Source: Lindgomyces ingoldianus (Eukaryota > Ascomycota > Dothideomycetes > Pleosporales > Lindgomycetaceae). From it: a DNA stretch of 64,000 bases. Below the pieces are notes generated by a model that worked only from the letters and a program-made list of their open reading frames with translations, had not been told where the DNA came from and did no database searches. A program made the position numbers and the translations under genes. The DNA is taken from the NCBI RefSeq assembly GCF_010093535.1, contig NW_022985162.1:2950637-3014636 (forward strand), in the 5' to 3' direction. Below are positions 35,706-46,832 of the stretch, one piece after another (position 1 is the stretch's first letter; each line of letters opens with the position of its first letter).

Positions 35706-38700
35706 CCCTCTGACGACTTTTGGGGATTATCTCGTTGTGTTCCACGACTTGGAACCTATTCGATCTGGTGAGATAGGCTGGGCACGCTTTGATCAGACCG
35801 GCCTCCCAGACGTCACTCAATATCCAACGCATCCTTTCACGTCGATAATCGCTATATCGGTCTCGGTCTCTCGGTTCCTGGTCTCTTCTCATGTTGATAT
35901 TTACACTTTGAGCTCTCGTTCAGATACCCTTTTGCTTTTCGCGCCGGTCGCTTCTGGGTGTTTTAAGTTTGTCGTGTTCCTCAAACACCCACGTCACTGC
36001 TTTCGGCTCGAATCTAGGACCGTTGTTTGCCAATCCACCCTGCTGTTTGTCCAATTTTAGAATTCGAGGCCGCATTCACCTCACTATTCCAGAATCTCAC
36101 CACAAACAAACAGTGTGTATTTCATAGTACATATTGTTGAAAGTCACTACTAGTAACAAGTTGAATATATGTACATACCTACCATATGATGACGTCGGCG
36201 GACGGTGGAACAAGATACCTCCATCGCCACCTATTCAGTCTATGCGCTACCAATCATTTTGCTTTCTCATATCACTGTTTACGTTAATCTTACCGCATGC
36301 TATAAACGCTCGCATAAAATACACTCGATAAATTCTATCGCCTCCTCACAAAATTCCTCTCTGCAACCAAAGCTGGACAGCAATTCTAGCTCCGACATCA
36401 GAATCATCACAGCACACACGTTGTAATCTAATATCTCTGCCGAAATCGCAACTCACCGGTAACTTACCCCCAAGCACGGCTGAACCCCAACTCCATCATC
36501 AACACCAACCATGTGCACAACCTACCCAAAACGCTACTCTTGCAGCAGCTCAAAGAAGGTTTCGAACGCTTCACTCACGCTCACGAACAAGGTTTTCCTT
36601 GCTACATGATCCGCACGGATTTGCGCCTGTGTGCCGAACGGTGTCTGTGCATTGGCGTTGGATGCTTTGGAAATTTCAAGAGGGTGTTTGGGTGCGTGGT
36701 GTGAGATGTAGGGTGTAGGATAGGATTAAATGGACTCTAATTCAAAGAAAAGCCTTCACTCACCTTTTGATGTCCTCTACAACCAAGAAACCCGACAGTT
36801 CCTCCCGGCTGACCCCCCTTCCAGTTGCGCCTCACGCTATCCAACCAATTGCATGACTGAACCTAATCTGTCTACTGTTTCAATCATTCAGTCGGTCATG
36901 TGCAAAATCTCTATGGAATTCTGGGACTGTGGATGCAAATATGAAGTCTTTCAACTCTGCTACCTTTCCCGGTCCGTCAATAATGGGGCACCGTGTTGAG
37001 GGAAGGGACAAAATTAGATCGGCACGAGGAGGGCTGTGGTATACGCAGATTTGTGGTGGTTCAGAAGGGAAAAAGATTCTTGAGGTTGGATAAGTGATAA
37101 AGCGATTCGGATTCGCTAAGGACGGAGATGTATAATTTGATAACTTAGCCCCTAATTCAATATTTCTGTCTTGACCTGTCGGCGCGATTAAATGAATACA
37201 TACCCAGGATGTGATGGATTTCTCGGTCATACCTCCCCGTGTTAGCCCATGCATGAACTACAATATAGCAACGCAATACCTGCCTCTTCCTCCCTTACAA
37301 TCAACAAATCTCCGCCCTCCTCTCCTATTACCGAATCGAATCATCGCATATACAACAACGCGCACACCACACCACTGTGTTTAGCGATGCGGATCCGTCA
37401 CCGCTAGGATCGAGTAGTGCGCCGATGTGCAAAATACGAAATCATGTCTAACCGTGCTAGAGACATAGAACTCTGATATGCAGAAGTGCCGAAGGCATAA
37501 TGATTTTGGAGTTTTGAGGAAGCTTTTTATGTGGAGGAGATAGTGACGGCTACGCTTTGCCCTTTACCTTTCCCCGCAGTTCTATGTAGTTGTATTTTGG
37601 GGATGGATGCTCTCGTTATTATACAACTACATTTTGTTTATCATGATACTTATTCGAATTGGGTATCTTTATGATCGCCAACACTATGTCTACAGTGGCT
37701 CTACTTCCGTATAATTGTTGGGCTATACTCTTGATGTCGCGGGGAAATACTTTTTATTCACTCTCACGCTTCACGAAAACCAGTTATCTAGAGTGGCTTG
37801 CTACTATATAGCCGCGCAATGGAACCATCCCATTCCCCCATAAGACATTTTAGTCCATAGCTAACTAATCTACCTCATGTAAATGCTACTGGATCCCCTC
37901 CAAACTGATCAAGCGAGCATTTCAATTACCCCCTACAGAATGCATCTTTGACAAGCTATCAATAGGTTCGGAATTATAATATCTAGGTCGGTTACCCCTA
38001 CTCTTTCGAGGTAGGAGACTTATTTTGTTATAATTTCTTGATTTTTAGGTATTATCTGAAATCCTAGAAAACCACGAAGAGGATTGAGGAGAAGACTGAG
38101 AATAGTCGTGCACAGAATAAAGCATGGCACAGTCTCGGAGCATCAAGAAGTATTGCTTAGTTAGATAAGCATAAAGCCAGGATTTATGCCTATGTGCTGA
38201 TGTGCTGATGAAGGATGTGGAGTGGTATAATTCGTGAATGGGAAGTGGAGTGTAGAGGGATGTGAGTCCCACAAGATGAGAAAGGGGCAAACAGTTTGCG
38301 AAACTTCTTAGAGCATCTCTTCAACTACCATTTTACTCATCTTCCTTATTCACACCTATCTCGTAGGAAGCTAGGCGATGCTATAAACACATTGATTAAG
38401 AGAACTTATACATTGTTAGGAGAATAGACGAAGTTAACCTATGGTAACTTCCTTAGGGATCCTATATAGCATCTTGCAATGGGTTTGCTTAGCTTGCTGC
38501 CATGCGAACGAGGGAATTGGCGTAAACATAGCTACCAACTTGATAGGTACTCCTGAGGATACTGGTTTTGAACCACGGCACTAGCCATTGGCTCATGGGC
38601 ACAAACAAATTATTCCTTGACACTCCATCAAAGCCCCCGCCTCGTACTGCCAATGCATCTCTTGGAGAAAGTAAGAAACCAAGTCGGTCTATGCTCGACT

Positions 38701-38799
38701 TGAAATCGGGGGTCTTCCTCGCCAAACAGGTCTTCTGGATGCTATAGGCAAAGATTCGGAGTATTTGGCAATTTGGGAAGCTACTAAGTTTCTGATATG
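35706..38799. other. Gene-poor stretch with two possible tiny Cys-containing ORFs
   Basis: Mostly non-coding, A/T-rich after 36080. Two short frames beginning MC stand out: ATG at 36511 (MCTTYPKRYSCSSSKK, 32 residues) and ATG at 36898 (MCKISMEFWDCGCKYE, about 33 residues, open upstream to 36730). Both openings resemble a group of small fungal proteins that start MC-x(6-9)-C, so these could be decayed or partial copies. Evidence is weak. Confidence 0.3.
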
Positions 38800-39510
38800 C
38801 GTGGTTTCGAATCTCTCCCCCAGGGGCTAGTTGGTCGGGATCCCGCCTATGAAAGATTACCAACATAGTAGACCCAAGGAGGTACATTTGCTGCTATAAC
38901 ACGATCGAGGGGGTAAACCAGCTGGAATTCGTCAACCGAAAGCTTTACGAAGAGACATGCGGTCTCGTTCTCCACTCCAACGATATCGCATTCATCAGAA
39001 ATGATGGGTAATACCGACTGAGCACAAGTGCTGTGCGTTCATCACCAAAGTCCCAGAGGTTGAGAGGAACCGCCTACGTACTTTGGCCTTCGTATCTACT
39101 TGGGTGCATGGCTCGGCGGCCTTGGCTGATCCGGGGTTTACACGCTATTATCCGCGTTCCTTGAACAGTACATGCGTCGGTTACCCCAATATTCGGATCA
39201 AATCCCATCTGCCTCTTCTTCTCCAAAACTAGATGAATTCTCTCAAGGATACATTCAGGCTTATAATCGGCTTTCGAGGAGTGGTCATCTTGCTAAATAT
39301 TCGGTTGTTGGGGGCTTTCAGAAGGATCTCTATGTTGCAGAAGCGAGCCGTACTAAAGTTGCTTTGGTGGAGGCAAGTTCGTTCCACTTATTCCTGCTCC
39401 CCGCTTCTTCCCCTATCATGCTCAAGCTAAAAAGGTATCGTCCACCTTCATGCCTGCATTTTCGAATGAATATCGCTATTGGTGCTGCGAGTTGGATTGT
39501 TGGGTAGCCA
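38800..39510 (+). pseudogene. Remnant of an F-box-like gene
   Basis: One frame near 38900-38990 reads VNQLEFVNRKLYEETCGLVL followed by HSNDIAF, the characteristic second helix of fungal F-box-like proteins. Upstream and downstream the frame is broken by stops, and pieces of plausible protein appear in different frames (for example LKRYRPPSCLHFRMN near 39420-39470). No intact start or F-box survives. It is best explained as a degenerate copy of the same broad family as the genes at 19.3 and 24.0 kb. Confidence 0.5.
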
Positions 39511-39703
39511 TTCTGAAGGGGTGACACAAGTATAGATTCTACATGGCTGAGTATTTGTAAGACTCACACCGAGACGTTTGGTGCCCGAATAGACTCAATT
39601 AGAATTCTCCAGATGAAACAGGTCTTGGATGACACGTTTTCAATTTTGACGGAAGATATTCATATTGGCATCTAGAATGCTGGAAGACATAATATGAAGC
39701 ATT

Positions 39704-40969
39704 CTATAGACATTGCGAGTAATAGTCGTTCACCTTATTGCAGGTATATCCCGTGACGCACTAGATGGTTGTTAAATATGTTATTACTGAAGATCCAAGA
39801 CTAACACTTACATTCGTATCCCCGGTGTAGCCACTACCCCCGCACTGGCCGTATTGCTTCACAGTACCAACAGTCGGGCTCGAAGGCTCAGGCTTAGCAC
39901 TTGTTACCAAAGTAGTCGACTGAGACACTACTACGGAAGAGGGGATAGAAGAAGAAACAGCTGTGGTGGCGGGAGAGCCCGCGCCTGGGTCAGTCGTACC
40001 TGTGCTCGCGCCCGCACCACCGGGACTGGCGATCGCTGTGGTTAAGTCGCCACTCTCGATGTAGACGCCACTGAAGTACCAGTCCTCAGCACCAGTGCCA
40101 TCATTGCCAGCGCGTGGGAGACGTAGCACACCGAGATGCCAGTCTGCACCGTTTGAGGAGGTGCTGCCAGAGAACGGGCCAGCGGTCTTGGTGAGTGGGT
40201 CTGAGCCGGTGGAGTGCCAGAAGGTAACGGAATTGGAAGAGAAGTTCTACAATATAGGTTAGAAACACCTTCCGCTGGGAGGAAACCTGGAGGGTTGGGC
40301 GTACAATCTCATAAGCAACATTGTGCCAAACATCTGCCAAGAGCTCGACCTTCCACTTGCTCTGTCCGCCGACCATCCACTGCAGGTTCGTGTTGCTAGT
40401 TCCGGATTCACCATTGACCCACCCGTACTTTAGTTCCGTGAAATGGCTCTCGAAGAAGCAGATCTGATGCTCATTCGTCGCACTCGGGACATTCGTCGTT
40501 GACCGCTTGATCGAGAAGTGGTAGTAAACCTTTCCAGAGTTGATAGCGGCCTTGGTCTGAGGAATGAGCTCGGTCCTCCACATATCCGAGTTCCATTTCG
40601 CGGTGCTGTCGATGGTGATCTTGGCACCCTGCTTGGAGCCAGTGTCTGCAGGATTCTTGAATTTCGCGTCAAGGTTCACGTATTTGGTGACGGCGCCGGA
40701 TCCGTGGATGTAGTACTGGTAGTTTCCGACTTGGTTGGCCCATGACCCTAAAAAGGTCAGTCAGGGTTATCGCGGAAGCACAATTGAGGCATGCACAATT
40801 GTTGAGATCTGCGCTAGACTTCATCTCGTTGAAGCGGCCATCCCAAAGGATCGTTCCTGGTAGTTATGTCAGGTGCTGAATTTAGATATGTGATCATTAG
40901 AAGATCGGGATCCGTACCAGCAGACACAGCGCTCGCAAGAGCGCTGAAAAGCGTAGCATACCCAAACAT
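39704..40969 (-). CDS. Glycoside hydrolase family 131 with C-terminal CBM1 (5 exons)
   Basis: Minus-strand exons 40969-40918, 40856-40797, 40747-40305, 40246-39812 and 39760-39704 give 348 residues with the frame kept at every GT...AG junction. Residues 1-17 are a signal peptide. The catalytic region starts GTILWDGRFNEMKSSADLNN and includes YYIHGSGAVTKYVNLD, MWRTELIPQTKAAINSGKV and ICFFESHFTELKYGW, the signature of GH131. GH131 enzymes cleave beta-1,3/1,4/1,6-glucans and are seen in plant-degrading fungi. A Ser/Thr/Pro/Gly linker follows. The last ~35 residues (YGQCGGSGYTGDTNC... to YYSQCL) form a type 1 cellulose-binding module with the expected cysteines and aromatics; the final intron lies inside this module. 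It is secreted and next to the GH6 gene. Confidence 0.95.
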
Positions 40970-41054
40970 GACGGCGACGTAGCAAGAAACCAAAAACTCA
41001 CGACCGATAGCAAAGGCGAACAGAACGAAAAGGAGACTGGCGCACCGATTTCTC

Positions 41055-41060
41055 TATATA
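41055..41060 (-). promoter_or_regulatory. TATA box of the GH131 gene
   Basis: TATATA in an A/T context located 86 bases before the start codon, the usual distance for a fungal secreted-enzyme gene. Confidence 0.5.
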
Positions 41061-41359
41061 AATTCCCCCCCCCGCAAATAGTACAAGCCCCCTAGCAATT
41101 TTGCCATCATCCATCACAGCGCCCCAGGTTATTCCAAAGACGGGTATGCTCCTCCGCACATCAACCCCCCTGCTCTCCAATTTTCCAGAAACGAAACGAA
41201 ACAGATTCCAGGCCGAAGTCGTACGCGGCAAACGATGGATGCGTGACTTCGCCCTTAATAAAATCAATTTGCAGCCGCCGGTATTTCAGGCATCAGAGCA
41301 TTGTCTAGTGGCCACTGGTGGCGGCCATACGGTCCGGGGTGCAGCAATTTAAACGAAGC

Positions 41360-41365
41360 GCGGGG
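41360..41365. promoter_or_regulatory. CreA-type site (GCGGGG) upstream of GH131
   Basis: The hexamer fits the SYGGRG consensus for the carbon catabolite repressor CreA/CRE1 and sits about 390 bases before the GH131 start. Such short sites occur often by chance. Confidence 0.3.
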
Positions 41366-41984
41366 TCTCCACCGTGTAAATGAGATCGGACACGAAATTT
41401 TTCCGTTCACGACCGAGCAAGAAGGAATACGAACAGCCTGATAGAAATCGCGATGAGCAGGCCGCTGAGCAAATCTTGTCGAGGTCGGAGAAAATGTGAT
41501 AGAGGAAGGATAGAATTACAGGGTAGTTGTTGAAATTAACCTTCAAGGGACATCTACAAATTGCCTGTTGAGGACTAGTCCCACCGCGATAGGAGAGTTG
41601 TGTAGGTATCAAATCTTGTATCACAGCATGAACAAGGAACGGTACACGTTATTTATCCAGCCTTTCTTAAATCAGATCTACATGCATGCAAGGTTTTCAA
41701 GACATCTAAAAAGAGGTGTATATACATCTTCGAACACGGGGAGATCCGCTGTCCCATGTACCCAATATGTACAAACGAATGAAGCATTCACTGCTAAGTA
41801 ATCTTGTACTAGTGATAGCATCAGATTACACAATATTGCTGCAAATGTAGGAACGACTTGGTATGCTATAATTCCCCACTAAGCCAGGAAATAAATATGT
41901 GCAAGAAAAACTAAAAATCCGCAGTCTAGTAGCCGGTACCGAACAGTTCGACGCAGTCTTAGATCGGATCTTAACGGGGTCGGC

Positions 41985-43588
41985 CTAGAATTTTGGGTTG
42001 GCATTGACAAGCAGCTGCTCGAAGTATGCCTCAAACCACGTGCCAGCCTCTGGCGCGGGTTGCAGAGCGTCGGCGTAACCGCAATGGGCGTCGTAGCGGA
42101 CGGCACTGGAATTGCTTGTTCCATCGCACTCGCCGCCCGGCTTGACCCAAACAAAGGCATCGAGAAGTGGATCAGGCGTGACTGTCGTAGGGCGGATTCC
42201 GAAACCAGTACCAATGACGTTGCACCAGTCTCCCCATGCTTGTTGTTTGGTTGGTTGAACGCCGTTGCGAGCTGAAGAAAGCTCAGCTTAAGTCAAGGTG
42301 TAATTGTATAGGATATAAGCACTTACAGGTATCCATGATGAAGTGGGCTGGAAACCCTTGAGCCTGCAACAACGGAGCGAATTTGTTGATATATGACTTT
42401 TCGTCGCAAACCTGGTTTCCTTGTGTGTATGAGGGGCATGTGGAGATCGACCAAGCGTTATAATTAGCCACGTTCGTCGCTAAGCCTCGGACAGCTGCCG
42501 GCTTTCCTGCGTCAGAATATATCTGAGCGAAAAGCTTAGCAGCAGGGTCGATGTTCGCCGGCCAACCAAGCCATCCAGCATGACCAGCATCCATGTACAT
42601 GACAACGTTCTTCAAGTTGAGCGTCTTCAATGCATATACAGTGAGTGTCTTGTATGCCGACTCTGCATTTGCACACTTTTGAACATTCAAGTTGGTGACG
42701 AGATTGGCTAAGCTGTCTGGCTCTGCGTCGCGTCAGTTGTCAATTACAGAATTTACAAATCAAGGACTGGTTACCAATTACGAGCACAAAGAAAACGTCT
42801 GGGAAAGCCTTGATTTGTGCAGCGATAGAGTCGATGTAGCCTTGGTAAAGAGTGGCGCCGTTGTTTGCGAGCGACAATTCACCGTTTGAGGCAAGGGCAG
42901 AGCAATCTCTTTCTGGAAGATCATACACGACCAAAGGAAGCATCAAGTTGGCACCAGCTGCATTCTGCTTCTGGACATCTTTGGCGTAAGTCTCAATAGA
43001 TGGGACTTTCGCACGGGTATCCCTATGGCAAAATTAGGTATGGTGTAAATTTTAGCAAGGTCTCTACTGACAGCCAAACGAAGGTACCGATCTTGGCGAC
43101 TTCGGTTGCTTTTGCTGCCCATGTAGCACTCCCCTTGGCTGAGAGGGTGGGTGCTGCAGAGCTCGAGATCTCAGAAGCATAGTATGGATTGGCATAGAAG
43201 CTCTTTCCCGCCATTGGGTTTCCAGAAGCTTCGGCAGGAGGTTGAGTAGATGTAGGTACAGCTACGGTCGTTAGAGTCGTGCCAGCTCCGCCGTTGTTTC
43301 CGCCGCTCGAGTTGGGAAGGCACTGCGAATAATCTGCAAATGATTAGAACTAGGCCTCCTTCAGGTCTCTCAGAGAAATCTGAGATCTCATCTTACAATC
43401 GTTGGACTTCGTGCAGGTAGAACCAGACGCACAAGTCGTAGATCCGCTGTAGTTAATTCCACCACCTGTTGACTTTAGCTGACTGAACGGACTAGGAACG
43501 GTATATACTGACATTGGCCATAAACGGGGACCTGAGCATGCGTAGTGGCCAACGCCGCTGCAAGAGCAAGAATGACCCGACTCTTCAT
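41985..43588 (-). CDS. Cellobiohydrolase II, GH6 with N-terminal CBM1 (6 exons)
   Basis: Exons 43588-43513, 43465-43397, 43333-43072, 43022-42775, 42722-42327 and 42271-41985 join to 445 residues. Residues 1-18 are a signal peptide. The cellulose-binding module spans about residues 23-54 with cysteines at 26, 37, 43 and 53, followed by a Gly/Ser/Thr/Pro linker. The catalytic domain contains VVYDLPERDCSALASNGE, with the conserved Asp of RDC near residue 175, and VIEPDSLANLV with the acid Asp near residue 221. It also has MDAGHAGWLGWPAN and CHxxGYAD-type ends, all GH6 hallmarks. GH6 enzymes release cellobiose from the non-reducing end of cellulose. All catalytic motifs are intact. It is secreted, and the gene is tandem with GH131-CBM1. 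Confidence 0.97.
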
Positions 43589-43697
43589 GATTGCAGAGGG
43601 ATAACTACGATAGTAAATCAGGAAGGCAAAAGAAGGGAACTCGAGGTTTGAGTTTTGAGTGCTTCGATATCACCAGAGGGATGTAATGCTGGCGTCT

Positions 43698-43703
43698 TAT
43701 ATA
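43698..43703 (-). promoter_or_regulatory. TATA box of the GH6 gene
   Basis: TATATA 110 bases before the start codon, in an otherwise mixed context. This is a typical spacing for a highly induced fungal cellulase gene. Confidence 0.5.
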
Positions 43704-43721
43704 TTCTCAAAAATCGCCCTT

Positions 43722-43727
43722 CCCCGG
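43722..43727 (-). promoter_or_regulatory. CreA-like site near the GH6 TATA box
   Basis: CCGGGG on the gene strand matches SYGGRG and lies 20 bases upstream of the TATA box. A second match (GCGGGG on the minus strand) lies at 44302-44307. Pairs of CreA sites are typical of glucose-repressed cellulase promoters, but motif evidence alone is modest. Confidence 0.35.
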
Positions 43728-43869
43728 GACTTGCCCATCTCCTGTGGGTATGGCGAGCCTGCCCGCTGTCCTGAGCGCGACTGTGGCAGTTTACAGTTTA
43801 CCAGGGATACGTCAACTGATCACACCGGGCTGAACATTGCTAACACCATAAACAGAAGCTCATGATACG

Positions 43870-43875
43870 GGCTAA
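43870..43875 (+). promoter_or_regulatory. XlnR/XYR1-like GGCTAA motif upstream of GH6
   Basis: GGCTAA is the binding core of the cellulase/xylanase activator. This copy is about 280 bases upstream of the start; others lie at 44314-44319 on the minus strand and 45008-45013 on the plus strand. Confidence 0.35.
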
Positions 43876-45854
43876 TCTCGCTGGCGGAGCTTGTGAATAC
43901 TTTCCGCTGGTGTGAGAATCGTTAGGCTCACGAAGGCCTTACCGAGGAAGCTCTTGACCTCATGAGGGCACACAATTTCCTGGTAGACGCAGAAGTGGCT
44001 TGATATGATGGTCCCGGATCCCAGGTTGAGATATGGAACCCATGTCGAAGTACTTGCAGACGTGCGGCCTTCCACCCGGGTTTGGCTGAGGGTCATGCAT
44101 GAAGAGAAGACAATCCTTGGGCGATTTTAAGCCACCAAAGAAGCTGCAGGCGATCCCATGGGCAACTCGGAGTAAGATTGTCGGTTTTGGGTGTTGCCGG
44201 AATGGGGGTACAAGAGTTCCGATATTCAATCTAAAGGGTAATTAATCGAGAACGTGACCTGCACCCATGAGGCTCTTGGGCAATTGGGTTGGGTGAGATT
44301 GCCCCGCAATATATTAGCCAGAAATAGTTCGCAGTCTGGAAAGTCGTTCCGGGAGCCTTTGAAACCTCCCAATCCTTGAACATATGTGATGGTGTGCTGG
44401 AATTTTCCGGATGACTAGAATAACACAGGTTGGGCTGAGGCTAGTCCTGGTGAGCCTGGTTCGCGTCGGAAAGATAAGATGAAATATAGTTTAGAAGCTT
44501 GATAGAAACTTTCGATAGATGTTCTACAGTTGTTCGTGCAGAATAAGAGCGTCGTTCGGCGATTTGGCGTGGTCTTCATCTTATTGGAGGACGGTTGCCA
44601 GGGTCCCGGATGATTTCATGGAAAGAAAACTGATCGGGAGCAAGTGACAAAGCACAAAATGCACGGGGATGCTGTGGAAATTTGAGCGTTACAATTTGAA
44701 ACGTGGCGTAGTGGCGTTCTCAAGATGCGTGCCTTAGGACAGGAAGGTATTGTAACTTACATATGTTGGATCCAGTTCATGTGAGATCTGCATGAAATGA
44801 AAGGAACCAGCTCCCTGTATCCTAGTCTCTCATTTTTGGTGACCTGGAGTTCGATGATGTCGGAGAAGCCTACCATAATGAATATCTAGGCGTGACGTTA
44901 GAGAATATAATAGTCTGAGCACCGACACCTCTCGCAATTGAGTAGTAAGGTCGGCCGAGGTGCGGACAGTGACATCACGCATGGCCTTCTGGCCACTATG
45001 TAGGTAGGGCTAACCAGGTCCGTTAGATACGTGACTTCGCGCCACGATCTGGAGCCTTAGAATATACCTACTTCAAAAAAGGGACTGAGTGACGGTACCG
45101 AAGAACTTAAAGACTAAGACTGGTAATTTTGAAACCGTTCACTAGGCCTTAGGCTGTTTCCTGCTGCCATATCGTCTGTTTCAGGTAGAGAATGGAGGAC
45201 AAAAGACGACATGAGAGATGAGGTATCCATGAGGTCTGGTGAGGTAATACAGTTTCTTACCTCGAAGATACTTTCCGGTTCAGAGTGACTGCGAAGGGAG
45301 AAAATCCTGACTCTCTGTGTTGCATGTGGAGTGCAGAATACGAATGCCCGTGGGCTCTTGCCAACGTTCCGCCAAGGGAGATAAGAGAGCTCAATGACAG
45401 CTCAGAAGTTCTTCTTCCACTCATAAAGCCGACACCAACCTTAGTGCATCTAATTCTCTTCAACTATCTACGGAGAGGGTGAGGCTGGCCATGTTTGCGA
45501 CGTCCCAGGTTCGCGTCGTGTCTCCTCTTGCTAGCGTGCCCTTCGCAGGCCGCTCCCAACTGGCCTCTCCAACTCGAATGCTTCGATTCATGACCCATTT
45601 GCACCCTTTCAGCACTTCCGCTCCCAGCATTAATGCTTTCACTTCAGTGCGATCTGATGGACTACCGAAGGACTGCACCACTATCAACCCCCAAGAAAGG
45701 CAAAAGTGGGGCCCGACCAGGCTCCGCGAATCGGAGATGGACCCACCAGCGCGCCCTTCGAACGACATCCTGCCAGCACCCAACCTCACCTTCAACATTG
45801 ATAGGTGACTACCCCTCTCTCATGCTCTCACCTTCCATGTAAGCAATACTGATC

Positions 45855-46832
45855 ATGCAAACGGATCCTAGACCGAAAGTCCTCCTCTTTGGAGCCGGTG
45901 GCGTTGGCACAGTTTACCTTTACCTTCTCTCAAAAGTGTCATCCATCACAGCGGTCTGCCGGTCAAACTACGACATAGTAAAGAAAGATGGCTTCATCAT
46001 CAACTCTTCGCTTTTTGGCCAGAATATCCACTTCACGCCCGATGTCGTACGCGACTGCAGTGAGGCAGCGTCCTTGGACCCAAGGCCATTCGACTTTATT
46101 ATCGTGTGCAGCAAGGCCACTCCAGCCACCATTCCAAGACTGATAGCTCCAGCAGTGACCCCTGGTTGTACCACTATTGCACTTATTCAGAATGGGATCG
46201 GCATCGAAGATGAGTACATCGAAGCTTTCCCAGCCAATCCTCTCGTCAGCTGTGTTGTCTATCTCCCGGCAACGCAACGGCCCCTAGGCGTCATTAAACA
46301 CGGGGAAATTGAGCGTCTCGAGATTGGAAGCTATCCCTCATCAGCCTCATCTGAACACGCCAAGGCATTCGCTGAACTTTTCGCTTCTGCTGGCGCAACC
46401 GCCGAGCTTTACGAAGACGTCCAATCCATGCGATGGTTCAAGCTTTTGGCTAATGCATCCTGGAACCCCCTCTGCGCCCTTACTCAATGTACCGATGCAG
46501 AGTTCATGGAGTCTTCGTCGCCCGCAACAGGCCTGGTGTTCGACATTATGTTGGAAGTCTGTGACATTGCTAAGGCCTACGGCTACACCATTTCGCGACA
46601 TGAAGCCGAGCATCAGCTTGGACGAGCCAAGGCCAGGATCTACCACAAGTCTGGAGTCGAGCCAAGCATGTTGCAGGATGTGAGAAGTGGTCGAAAATTG
46701 GAGGTTGAGGCAATCGTTGGCAATGCGGTGAGAATGGGCAAAGCAAAGGGTGTGAAATGTGAGAAGCTGGAAATGCTCTATGTCCTTGCAACAGCACTGG
46801 ACTCGCAAGTCAGGAGGGATGTGGAGCGATGA
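45855..46832 (+). CDS. Ketopantoate reductase family (ApbA/PanE) oxidoreductase
   Basis: A 325-residue single-exon protein starting at 45855. The N-terminal Rossmann fold has VLLFGAGGVGTVYLYLL (GxGxxG, residues about 9-25), followed by TAVCRSNYDIVKKDG and the conserved FIIVCSKA strand near residue 80. The C-terminal helical domain contains MRWFKLLANASWNPLCALTQ, matching the family's conserved KxxxNxxxN motif (Lys-Leu-Leu-Ala-Asn...Asn-Pro). Family members reduce 2-dehydropantoate to pantoate with NADPH in the pantothenate/CoA pathway, but fungi carry many paralogues of unclear substrate. The length (about 310-330) is right for a full-length member. There is no operon-like context, so the substrate is uncertain. 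Confidence 0.88.
   Translation: MQTDPRPKVLLFGAGGVGTVYLYLLSKVSSITAVCRSNYDIVKKDGFIINSSLFGQNIHFTPDVVRDCSEAASLDPRPFDFIIVCSKATPATIPRLIAPAVTPGCTTIALIQNGIGIEDEYIEAFPANPLVSCVVYLPATQRPLGVIKHGEIERLEIGSYPSSASSEHAKAFAELFASAGATAELYEDVQSMRWFKLLANASWNPLCALTQCTDAEFMESSSPATGLVFDIMLEVCDIAKAYGYTISRHEAEHQLGRAKARIYHKSGVEPSMLQDVRSGRKLEVEAIVGNAVRMGKAKGVKCEKLEMLYVLATALDSQVRRDVER

Larger units (their letters stand above)
40970..41984. other. Intergenic region between GH131 and GH6 genes
   Basis: It contains the GH131 promoter and the 3' flank of GH6, and no gene. A CreA-like GCGGGG lies at 41360-41365 and a TATATA at 41055-41060. Confidence 0.5.
43589..45854. other. Promoter of GH6 gene and intergenic
   Basis: About 2.3 kb without a recognisable gene. 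It holds GGCTAA-type (XlnR/XYR1) motifs at 43870-43875, 44314-44319 (minus) and 45008-45013, CreA-type motifs at 43722-43727 and 44302-44307, and a TATA box at 43698-43703. Confidence 0.45.

Noticed and set aside
38810..38850. GGTTTCGAATC-like string resembling a tRNA T-loop
   Set aside because: No cloverleaf could be built around it; nor around similar strings near 50740 and 55077.
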